A stretch of 64,000 nucleotides of DNA, from positions 1,052,001 through 1,116,000 of the forward strand of contig JAJEKV010000016.1 of assembly GCA_021234155.1 (NCBI GenBank), written 5' to 3'. Source of the DNA: Isoetes taiwanensis. Taxonomy: Eukaryota; Streptophyta; Lycopodiopsida; Isoetales; Isoetaceae. Numbering within the stretch: the first letter of the stretch is position 1; every line of letters begins with the position of its first letter. The notes beneath the pieces were generated by a model. It was given only the letters and a program-made list of their open reading frames with translations. It was not told where the DNA came from and made no database searches. The position numbers and the translations under genes are program-made. Below, piece by piece: positions 48,272 through 57,313 of this stretch.

Positions 48272-50250
48272 TCAGGAAGATTTATTCTAGACAACTACAT
48301 TGCTGCCAGTGAGGCAATTAATTGGAATAGACTATCCAAACAAGGTTGTATGCTGCTCAAATTAGACTTCAAACGAGCTTATGACTCCATAACTTGGCCC
48401 TTTTTAAGGAGAGCAATGCAACATATAGGTATTCATCAGTCCCTTATAGATAAGATTATGGCTCTCAATAGCCTAGCATCTTCCAGCCTTATTATTAATG
48501 GTTCTCCCAGCAGTTTCTTTCCTATAAGAATGGGAGTTAGGAAGGGATGCCCTCTGGCTCACCAGAGGGCATCCCTTCCTCTGTGTAGCAGAGATGCTCA
48601 CCAGAGTTGTACAAGGACTCCAACAACAAAACTTGATCTAGGGGCTGCAAATGCCAGGATAAGCAACTTACAATCATGCAGTATGCAGATGACACTTTCA
48701 TACTCCTAAAAGCTCAACAGAGCAGCTTTAATGATCTGCTGGATAGCATTCAGAACTTTGCTAGTGTATCAGGAGTCCATCTCAATTTAAGCAAATGTAG
48801 CATCTTGTGGGAGGACCCTACAGATTCTATTGATACCAAGGGAATCAAAGTCAACCCTCCCAATCAAGCTATCACTCTCCTTGGTCTCCCTTTAGCCATA
48901 AACCTTCCTAATAAGGAGGTTTGGAGACCTATTGTGAGCAGAATCAGAAAGAAACTTCTTTCCCTTTCTTTCAATCTCTCTTTTGCTAGTCGAGTGTTAA
49001 CAGCTAATGTGATCCTAGCAAGTACCCATGTTTATTTTTCCTCTGCTCTTATTACTAATAAGAAAACCTATAATGACATTGAAAAATGTCTTAGAGAGTA
49101 CATTTGGAAAGGTATGCATTTTGTTAAGTGGGAAGAAATCACTCATAGTAAAAAAGAGGGTGATTTGGGGCTTAAAGTGCTTCAAGCCCTGGATGCTAAG
49201 TATGTCTGGAAAGCAATAAATGGCTCGAATTCCCCTGCTATGGAATTCATTAGGTATTGGTTGCAAGTTAGCAGGCCCTTTGGTATGAAGAAATATGCTC
49301 ATCATATCCCCGACTCCATTTACTATCAGTTTAGGAGTGCTCCCAACACCTCCCCTCTTATGAGGAAAATTTTTGAGGCCTGGAATCTAGTGGCAGAAGG
49401 ATTTGAGCACAAAGACATTAGTTATGACAGTGCCAGCTTCTCTCTCTTTTGGTCACCTATCTTTCCCAAAGGAAATGATGTATGTTGGGCCCTTAAGCAC
49501 CCCCAAATTTGGAAAAAATGGAAAGAAGCCGGGGTAACTCAGCTCCAACACCTATGGGAGGGGGACAAATGGCATACTTGGGACTACATAAAGAATTTGG
49601 TTCGGGGTAAGAAAATTGATAAGGTCATCTTTGACACCATTATGGCTGTTGCTAGAACTCAGAATGAGTGCCAAATGTCCAGGAATCCTGATTGGCACCT
49701 AAAGAACTCGGATCATTACAAAGTTGCTCTGGGATATAAAGTTTTGGCCCCAACCAAGTCTTTGACTCATGCTGTTAAATGGCTTGTTCCCAATAAACAC
49801 CTTATAAGTGTCCTGAGGAATAATTGGAAATCTTATTCTCAGCCTAAGATGCAAATGTTTATTTGGAGATGTCTGCATAATGCACTTCCTACCAATTATA
49901 ACATGTATAAGAGATGTCAAGATCTGCAGGACAATCCTATTTGCAAACTTTGTGGGAATAGGTCTTAAACCACCATTCACATGTTTGACTGTCCCAAAAT
50001 CAGAGAGTTTTGGAGATGGCTAGATGAGTACCTCAAGGAAAAAGGCCATAATTTAGGCAACTGGGCCAATATCATGGACCTTCTGAAGGGTTCCAATAGG
50101 TTTCTCAACACTATCAAACAGATTGCTCTTTGGATTATATGGAAACACAGGAACAAGGTAAATTATTCACATCACAGGGTGGATATTGCTTGGATGAAAG
50201 TAGCCTTTCAAATTGAAATCTCTAATTGCCATGGCACACAAGAATAGTAA
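48272..50250 (+). mobile_element. L1-type LINE ORF2 fragment
   Basis: Starts inside the RT (GRFILDNYIAASEAINWNRL, LLKLDFKRAYDSITWPF) and runs to the C-terminal zinc region (NPICKLCGN ... TTIHMFDCPKIREFW) and WIIWKHRNKVN. The YADD box is intact in MQYADDTFILL (48676). Lesions are an inverted duplication at 48540-48579 that shifts frame just after GCPL, and one TAA at 49966-49968 inside the CCHC-like motif. Otherwise a 430-residue frame is open. It is fused at its left end to the copia fragment. Confidence 0.9.
48540..48579. repeat. Perfect 18-bp inverted repeat with 4-bp loop
   Basis: GGAAGGGATGCCCTCTGG, loop CTCA, then its exact reverse complement. It lies in the RT block at the codons for the conserved GCPLAP motif. 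It replaces residues normally encoded there, so it looks like a templated foldback error, not an original part of L1. Confidence 0.9.
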
Positions 50251-50369
50251 ACAGGACAAAGCTGATATTGCTTGGTTATCAATAGGAAAATTTGTTGGTT
50301 TATACAATATCTTTGTTTGTAATGATATGCTTATTACTGATGATCACTTTATGATATTTTGCCCTTACA

Positions 50370-50561
50370 ACAAGGATGAATTGTAAGCCCAACCTTCCTG
50401 ACCTGTCCAATTTCGCAGCTGCCACTGAGATATTCAATAATGAGCAACTATGGTCACTTTCTCCTTCCATTGATCAGGACCTGGAAAAACTTAAGCCCTT
50501 TCTGCTCAATGGCTATCAGGCCCATATCCTGGATAGGTTTCTCTCATTAGAGTTTTTTTGA
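50370..50561 (+). CDS. Short ORF resembling part of the 54.4-55.05 kb minus-strand gene
   Basis: ATG at 50376, 61 residues, ending LDRFLSLEFF. The stretch LSPSIDQDLEKLKPFLLNGY with AHILDRFLS matches residues of the other gene (LPPHLDEMLQQLRPLLRAGY, AHSLDQYIS) at the same spacing. Likely an exon or relic of the same unknown family. Confidence 0.4.
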   Translation, partial: TRMNCKPNLPDLSNFAAATEIFNNEQLWSLSPSIDQDLEKLKPFLLNGYQAHILDRFLSLEFF

Positions 50562-51009
50562 GGCCAAATAAGGGCCTTGTAAGAGTATATTGGGGGGGCT
50601 GCCACATAGGATCCCGAACCTACCTTCCCCCCTCCATACCTAACATTCACTCTCCCCTAACCTAACTTCCCCCCCTCCGAACGTAACCTCGTACCTAACT
50701 TTGCAATCATTATTTCCTAATGAACTGAATATTTGATGATTACATCTAAGATTTTCATTTTCCCACCATCAAGCTTCAGCCATCGAGCTTCAGCGCCATC
50801 GAGCTTGCTATCGAGCTTGCCATCACGCCATTGAGCTTGCCATCGCGCCATCGAGCGCCAACGACCTTGCCATCGCGCCCAAGCATTGTTTGAATTCGAA
50901 TTATGGCATATTCTTGCCAGCAAATAGAGCGAAAGTTTTCAATTTCGCTCTGTTTGTTGGCAAGAATCTTCCTAATTTTAAGCTCCGCTCCGGTTCTCGG
51001 TCTTTTGCA
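50562..51009. other. Gene upstream region with CATCGAGCTT repeats
   Basis: Contains C-rich CTTCCCCCCTCC patches and, at 50770-50870, five or six degenerate copies of GCCATCGAGCTT. An inverted repeat spans about 50906-50970: ATTCTTGCCAGCAAATAGAG and CTCTGTTTGTTGGCAAGAAT. It may hold the promoter of the gene starting at 51010. Confidence 0.45.
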
Positions 51010-51567
51010 ATGTCAATGGCAAAGGTATTTGGTTTCCGAGTTGTCATTGCATTCCTTTGAGTGTTCTTGGTTCTAATACTTCTGTTTCAGGATCAAACTA
51101 ATTCAGAGGGTCAATTTAGAGTGCAAGTGCCAAAAGGATGCCTGCCTTACAGGAATAAGTTCACTTGGAAGCAACCAATAGATGAAGATGCATTGCGAGC
51201 TTCTGGAGCCATGAATATAGACCTCTGGGCTAAAGGCCAACTGTATCCTTGTGATCCTTTCATACGAGCCCATCCAAACTTCCACTCTACATCCGGTCTT
51301 ATTGAATTTGCTTGTAAGGGACAACAAGGGTTACTAGGTTACTGTAATAATTTGGTTAATGGTAATACTGATGCACATTTGCGTGCCATGTATAACCACG
51401 TGTATGGATTCAATTGCAAAGTTTTATCAGATGTTAATCAACTCCAACAGGCGAACTACTTTCTGTGTCAACAATGCCGCAAGCTCAATGAATTGGAGGT
51501 AGAAAATCAAAAATTGGTGACGGAGATGAAATCGCTGCAGCAAGGAATGAAGAGGGTTGCGCAATAA
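51010..51567 (+). CDS. Two-exon small protein, unknown family
   Basis: Exon 1 51010-51024 (ATG, MSMAK) joins exon 2 51091-51567 through a 66-bp GT-AG intron (AAG|GTATTT ... TTTCAG|GAT), phase 0, giving 163 residues with no lesion. It contains six or more cysteines without a standard zinc-finger spacing apart from FLCQQCRKLNELE, then a C-terminal coiled coil (ENQKLVTEMKSLQQGM). It is the first block of a plus-strand series running to 53937, so it may be the 5' part of one larger transcript. No function can be assigned. Confidence 0.5.
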
Positions 51568-51693
51568 AATGATTCCCTTCACAAGTGAGTCAAACGCTTG
51601 AAAAGAACTCCACTGGGGATTAGGGAGAGGGCAAGAAACCTGAAGCCCATAAATATATTAGCCCCTGGGGGTGGAGGCTAAAAAAAAAGGGTC

Positions 51694-53937
51694 ATGGCTA
51701 TTAAAAAGCTTGTTGATCCAAATCTTGCAGAAGAAAATAAGAGAAAACCTGCTAATATTGCCCGTTTATTAAAGAAAGCTGTAGTACAGCAACTTAGGAA
51801 AGTTGTAGTACAGCAACTGCTGCAGGAGTTGGGGAACAGTCAAACCTCAGAATCAGTGCAAGAACTGTGTGACAATGTCGGAATAAGTAGGCAAGCTTGC
51901 ATTGCTTTGTTCAGATGCTTGCAGGATGGCCTTAAACAACAAGGCATTACCAAAACTATTCTACTACCAAGGATGACTAGTGTGAGGACTTGTAGGTCAT
52001 CGAGAAACAGACAAGTGCAAGAGCTTCTTGGTGATATGTATTAGCTGATCAGCAGTGTCAATTTGGATACATTGCCATCCTATACCAAAGGTAAGAAGAA
52101 GTCGAAGTTTGCTGATACTTTCTGCCTTAATGAAAATAACAATTGCTGGATAGATTTAAGTAGAATGCTTCAACTTTTGGTTCGATTTTATGATATGAAG
52201 CTAGAAGAGTGCGCTGACAAACTAAGAATTGTTTTGAAGCTGGATGAAATGGAATTGATGAAAGGCGAGAAGTACGAGAGGGTTTCACTGAGTCTAATGA
52301 ACAGAGCTTTGAATACAGGGAATGAAGAGTCAAATCTAGATGGTAAGTTTTCCGTCCAGTCTGAAGATCACATTTGGTGGGTTGGTTTATTTCAGGTACT
52401 AGAGGAAAATCACAGTATACTGAAATGGGTTTTTGATCAAACACCCATTTATGAGATTGCCCTAGGTTCCCTTACATTATATGAGATTCAAAGAGATTCT
52501 GTAAAGATTCCCCTAGATACTCTAAGATTTCATCAACATTTTTTTAGATTTCCTTAGATTTTATGAAGATTCCCTTAGATCCCCCAGATTTTAAGAGATT
52601 CCCCTAGGCTTGTAAATATTTTCCTAGATTCTCTTACATTTTATAAGATTTTCTTAGATTCTATTAGATTCTTCTAGATTCCTTTACATTCTAGAACTTT
52701 TTAGAACATTCTAAGACTTTCTGGAACATTCTAAGACTTTCAATATATTCTAGAACTTTCTGGAAGTATTTCCCTAGATTTCCTTACATTCCCGTAATTG
52801 CCTCTCACGGAATCGGAGAAAAACTTGCAGTTCCTGGATATGGTGAGTACGAGGTTGAATGGCATCTTGCTGCAGATTTGAAGACAATAAAATGCATGTA
52901 CAGAATGAAGCATGGTGTTGGTAAGACTACTCATGCTTGTCCTTACTATCTCTATGCGAGAAGAGATTCAACTGGGTTGGGGAAGAGTACATTAGACTGT
53001 GTCCAGGATGAGCCACCAAATAGAGAAGAGAAGGACATAACCTTGATGCCAATTCTGCCAATTCCGTTAAAAAGAGTACACATATGCACCCTTCATGCTT
53101 TCTTGAGAATCATAGACGAGATGGTTTACATGAGTATCTTGTTTGCTTGGAATAAATCACCCCAAAGCTCTAGGGAAGCTGTCATGCATGAAGTTGAAAA
53201 GGTGCTATCTAATGTGGGACTTCATGTTGGGCACTACAAAATACTTCAAGATCCAAAGGTATCCGGCAAGGTTCCCCTGAAACCCAGTATGGGTGGTCCA
53301 AAGGCTAAGAGGTTTTCGCCTCCCGCGAAAGAGAACTTATCTGGTGTTTGGGAAGCTTATAAGGATCTTATTGCAGCTGAGGATGGTTGAAATGATCGTG
53401 GTAGATCACGCCTGAAGAAAATCAAGGCATGGCAGGATTTCTCTGTACTGGTGAAGGAAATGCAGAAAAAGGTAGTGCAGGAAAATGATGTTGCCAAATT
53501 CCAGGAGGCAGTCACAAACTTCACTAAGTCTTTCCTGACGGCATGGGGTGAGGCCAATTTGACTCACTATGTCCATATTCTGTTTGCACATGGCGTGTAG
53601 TTTGTCAGGGAATATGGAAGCCTGGGAATTTAGAATACACAGGGAATGGAGAAGTCTGTAAGCAAGCAAAGAATGCATTCTTCCGTTTCACTCAACACAG
53701 AAGTTTAGTTGGGAAGTTCAGATGTGTCAATGGTTTTACAGAAGGATCGTGTCCAAATGGGTGAAGAAATCACGGAACCAGAGTGCATCAACACTTGCTA
53801 AGTTGTTTAGACAAAAAACCCAGCGGGAAAAAAAGAGGGAAGCTTGGTATAAGTCCGCAGCTGTTGAGCGATCAAGGGAGTGGAGATCAATGAGATGTAG
53901 GCAATGCAAAGGTTATGTCCGTATTGAGAGCTCTTGA
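51694..53937 (+). pseudogene. Unrecognised plus-strand coding series, probably one broken gene
   Basis: Blocks: 51694-52044 (ATG, 116 residues, basic and Q-rich), 52045-52557 (WIDLSRMLQLLVRFYDMKLE ... HIWWVGLFQVLEENHS), a low-complexity AGATTCCCCTAGATT tract (52500-52790), 52790-53390 (YEVEWHLAADLKTIKCMYRM, THACPYYLYARR, VHICTLHAFLRIIDEMVYM), about 53391-53600 (WQDFSVLVKEMQKK ... THYVHILFAHGV) and 53722-53937 (KKREAWYKSAAVERSREW, MRCRQCKGY). The layout of DLK block, CP..Y motif, conserved LHAFLRI and HYVHILFAHG near the C-terminus resembles large uncharacterised transposon-associated proteins I have seen in plants and cnidarians, but I cannot name the family. Stops at 52042, 53388 and 53598 break it. 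Confidence 0.4.
52500..52790. repeat. Low-complexity AGATTCCCCTAGATT tract
   Basis: Degenerate short-period repeats of TTAGATTCCCCTAGATT and, further on, TTCTAGAACTTTCTGGAACATT. It interrupts the plus-strand coding series and may be an expanded intron. Confidence 0.7.
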
Positions 53938-53972
53938 TAATGTCTGTACTGTAAAAGAGTTGGTTTATTTAT

Positions 53973-54171
53973 CAGTTCGATAGTGCTCACTATGTGAAAT
54001 GTTGTATTGTAAGTAAACTGGATGCATGTATTGCGCACTGTGGCCACGGTGCGAAATATGGGCCTGTAACTAAACTGGACCCACGTATTTCGCACCGTAG
54101 CCACGGTGCGAAATAGGCCCTTCAATAATTTGTAACTGAGTCGATTTCGCACCGTGGCTACGGTGCAAAAT
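53973..54171. repeat. Palindrome-spacer array 1 (four units, 57-bp period)
   Basis: 28-bp palindromes begin at 53973 (decayed), 54030, 54087 and 54144, separated by 29-bp spacers. The best copy is ATTTCGCACCGT + AGCC + ACGGTGCGAAAT. Spacers are of two kinds: CCTGTAACTAAACTGGACCC and CCCTTCAATAATTTGTAACT. The array starts 36 bp after the stop of the plus-strand coding series. Confidence 0.9.
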
Positions 54172-54434
54172 ATGGCTCCCCATTGGCCACGAGCTTTTTG
54201 ACGTGGCATCTAGTAAGGGCCCTTATTTGACCTCAAAAAAACTCTAATGATTGAAGAGGTTTCTTGGAATTGAAGTTTATAAAGCACAATTTCATTATAA
54301 TGGGTATCATACATACATGAATATTTAAAGAACATATTAACACGGTATCATATACCAACTTCCAAACACAATAGAGACCGAAGTATGATGTATGATAGAT
54401 AGCAAAGGTTACTAGAGACCACGGCAGTATGTCC

Positions 54435-55052
54435 CTAGTAACCTTCCCCTAGGTTTCTAACCCCTTCCCCTTCACTTTCCCTTCCCCTGCGAGGTCTAAC
54501 CCACGCAGCTGGGTTAGGAACCCAGAGCTCACGCATGTCCCAACCTGATTCTTCCCACCATATGGGGTACCTAGTCATTGCAAAAAGTAGTTCCACATGA
54601 TGATACTCACGGAAGAAGAGCGGACCCAACTCCACAAAGTAGTTGTACTCGTTGTAGTACGTCCTAATAAGGCCATACATCTGTCCCTTACAAATTTCAT
54701 GAATGAACTTTGATATGTATTGATCCAGAGAGTGTGCTAAATAACCAGCACGAAGAAGAGGCCTCAACTGTTGTAGCATCTCGTCCAGATGAGGAGGGAG
54801 TTCAAGAATTCCCCTCATTGCAAGTCTGCTATAACATTCAGATGGATTAATTTCCATCAGTGGCTCATGACCACAATCAAATCGCTCCAGAATGAAGTTG
54901 ATCAACTCCATTGCAAGCTCCTTGGTGGGACTGTGGCGCAACCTCCACTCCAAGAAATGGTCAAATAGCTCATCTTGACCGGGCCGCACAGAATGCCTGG
55001 GGCATGCTTGCAGGGCTTCTGGAGTAGCCCAGGGAGGATTGGGTCCAATCAT
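54435..55052 (-). CDS. Unrecognised 205-residue protein
   Basis: True ATG at 55052 (MIGPNPPWATPEALQ), open to TAA at 54435. Features: ELFDHFLEWRL, a helical middle with LPPHLDEMLQQLRPLLRAGY shared with the short ORF at 50370-50561, then YYNEYNYFVELGPLFFREYH and an Arg/Glu-rich tail. The frame stays open further upstream only through low-complexity DNA, so the ATG is preferred. It lies between palindrome arrays 1 and 2. No domain recognised; it could be a 3' exon of a larger minus-strand gene. Confidence 0.45.
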   Translation of the reverse strand: MIGPNPPWATPEALQACPRHSVRPGQDELFDHFLEWRLRHSPTKELAMELINFILERFDCGHEPLMEINPSECYSRLAMRGILELPPHLDEMLQQLRPLLRAGYLAHSLDQYISKFIHEICKGQMYGLIRTYYNEYNYFVELGPLFFREYHHVELLFAMTRYPIWWEESGWDMRELWVPNPAAWVRPRRGRESEGEGVRNLGEGY

Positions 55053-55059
55053 TTGCAAA

Positions 55060-55600
55060 AGCAAGCAAGGATCACCGATGGAGCAAGGAACACGGAGCAG
55101 AGCAAGGAGCAAGAAGCAAGAAGCAAGGAACAAGACCAAGTAGCAAGGAGCACGATGATCAAGTAGCAAGGAACAAGGATCAAGATCAAGTAGCAAGAAG
55201 CAAGGAACAAGGAAGTTCAAGGAGCAAGAAGATCAAGGAACAAGGAAGATCATGGAGCAAGGAAGCAAGGAACAAGATCAAGTAGCAAGATCAAGAGCAA
55301 GGAACAAGATCAAGTAGCATGAAGGAGCACGAAGATGAAGTAGCAAAGAACAAGAATCAAGATCAAGTAGCAAAGAACAAGGAAGATCAAAGACCAAGAA
55401 GATAAAGGAACAAGGAAGATCAAGGAGCAAGAAGCAAGGATCAAGATCAATTAGCAAAGAACACGGAACACAAGGTGAGAAGTGAAAGCAAGGTGAGAAC
55501 ACGAGAAGTGAAAGCAAGGTGAGAAGTGAAAGCAAGGTGAAAACATGAAACAATTAAGGTGAGAAGTGAAAGCAAGGTGAAAGAATTTATAACTACGAAT
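55060..55600. repeat. CAAGGAACAAGATCAAGTAG low-complexity minisatellite
   Basis: Over 500 bp of purine-rich short repeats combining AAGCAAGGAACAAG, GATCAAGTAGCAAG and GTGAGAAGTGAAAGCAAG. Frames here are spurious (Leu/Phe/Cys-rich on the minus strand). Confidence 0.85.
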
Positions 55601-55650
55601 CCAATAATGTTGAAGTATAATACCAATAATGTTGAAGTATAATACCAATA

Positions 55651-55814
55651 ATGCAGCTCCATTCGGTGGTGGCGAAATAGGCCCTTCAATAATTTGTAAC
55701 TGAGTCGATTTTGCACCGTGGCTACGGTGCGAAATAGGGGCCTGTAACTAAACTGGATCCACGTATTTCGCACCGTAGCCACGGTGCGAAATAGGCCCTT
55801 CAATAATTTGTAAC
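55651..55814. repeat. Palindrome-spacer array 2 (57-bp period)
   Basis: Palindromes end at 55678 (left half decayed) and occupy 55708-55735 and 55765-55792; spacers are 29 bp and of the same two kinds as in array 1. It sits 5' of the 54435-55052 gene, beyond the minisatellite, and immediately 3' of the 55.8-56.85 kb coding block. Confidence 0.9.
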
Positions 55815-56855
55815 CGAGGCCAAGCTTAGGAGGCTTTGCCGGGCTGGATTTCTTGGGCGTGCATTTCTGCTTACGCCGGGAAGTGGGCTTCCTAGTACCT
55901 GCTCCACTGGAGCTGGGCTTCCCCGGATCAACCTAATCCTGCTGATGTTGATCATGCTGGTCCTGCTGATCTTGCTGGTCCGGCTGATCATGCTGGTCCT
56001 GCTGATGCTGATCATGCTGCACTTCCATAATCTACTGTTACCCTAGCAGGTTCTCTTCGTGCTCTTCTTCCTCCCCCTCACCACTGCAAAACATTTGGAA
56101 ATGCAGTCGTGGTCCCAACGTCTTAGACAGGGGGGGGACCTGATTCAGCAGCCACTGGGCACCATGGCCCTGGTCAACCTGCCACAGCACCTGGGCCATG
56201 TGTAGAAACCCCCCCCCCCCCCCTCCCGGTGGTCCCAACATGTGATCCAGCTCATTACACAAGAACTGGAATGGCCGTTTCTCCGCGCCGGACATGGATG
56301 TCATCAACCTGGGGCACATGACGTATGACCCGATGGCTTCCTCTACTGTCTCCGCTCCAGGGGTGGGGAAGGGCATACTGGATGTTGGATCGAGCGCGGT
56401 CCACCGATACCATAATCTGATCGTGGAGGCGGAATATTGTGGGCGGCGGTGGCCTCATGAGGAAAACTCCTTCCCCAACAACCTTAAATTTCGGCAAGGG
56501 AGACCCGAGTAGGAAACACGTTCGGGTTTTGGAAATATTTGTCCACATTATTATTAATAGTGTGGACGACATTTCCAAGGCTTTGCCCGAACCCTTCTGG
56601 AAGGACAGTCTCATCTACATCCATCTGCTGGCTTGTGATGGGAATAACTGTCTCGGCCTCTGTGATGGGAATAGTAGTCTCGGCGCTGCTAGTAATGACC
56701 TCGTCAACATTCTGGCGTTGGTCAAGCGCCTCATTTTGTGGGATTTCAGAGCTAGCTAGCGCCTTCCATGGACATGAGCGGATTTTAGCAAGGAGAAGAA
56801 ATTCAAATAAGCAATATTGTCTGTCCCGATCCCATAAACCCCTAGACTAAAAAAT
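55815..56855 (-). CDS. Unrecognised exon block, frameshifted
   Basis: From a TTTTTTAG acceptor near 56850 the minus strand reads WDRDRQYCLFEFLLLAKIRS, SSEIPQNEALDQRQNVDEVI, SAETTIPITEAETVIPITS, DETVLPEGFGQSLGNVVH and so on. A frame change near 56510 leads to FKVVGEGVFLMRPPPPTIFR and LHDQIMVSVDRARSNIQYAL, and another near 56365 to PGAETVEEAIGSYVMCPRLM and FLCNELDHMLGPPGG. A Gln/His/Asp-rich stretch (HDQHQQDQHDQPDQQDQQ) at 55930-56025 follows, then KQKCTPKKSSPAKPPKLG running into array 2. Frame changes fall at G/C homopolymers (one is a C16 run near 56210), so assembly error is possible. Confidence 0.4.
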
Positions 56856-57047
56856 GTTCATAGTAGCCACGGTGCGAAATAGGGCAGTCTAAAAACTGCC
56901 GACATCCTGTTTTTGCACCGTAGCCGCGGTGCGAAATCGGGCAGTCCAAAAACTGCCGACATCCTGTTGTTGCACCATAGCCGCGGTCTTAAACGGGCAG
57001 TCAAAACTGGCGACATCTCGTTTCGCGCGACCGTGGCTACGCCTCGA
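56853..57047. repeat. Palindrome-spacer array 3 (57-bp period)
   Basis: Palindrome remnants at 56853-56880, 56910-56937, 56967-56994 and about 57021-57047. Spacers are about 29 bp and different from arrays 1 and 2: GGCAGTCCAAAAACTGCC, itself a small inverted repeat, followed by GACATCCTG. The last units are decayed. The array lies immediately 5' of the 55815-56855 minus-strand block, whose acceptor is at its edge. Confidence 0.85.
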
Positions 57048-57313
57048 TGTACATACATGGAAATGACTGAATTCACCATTAAAGAAGACCTAACATATAC
57101 ATCTAACAAGGGATTTATTGCTAACATTGAATTCTAACAATTAATGAATATCATAGATGAACAATCATACAAAAGCAATTTTGTCATATAAAAACAATTC
57201 ATGAATTTTATAGAAAAGATATTATATTAATACAAAAGTTTTTCGAGTACATTTCCTTTTCTTGGCATCAGGGCCTGGAGTACCCGAATCAAATTCTTCT
57301 AAGTCCTCTTCCT

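Noticed and set aside
55278-55803. Minus-strand Leu/Phe/Cys-rich membrane-like proteins
   Set aside because: Produced by the CAAGGAACAAG minisatellite and by the 57-bp array, whose length is a multiple of three and so keeps several frames open.
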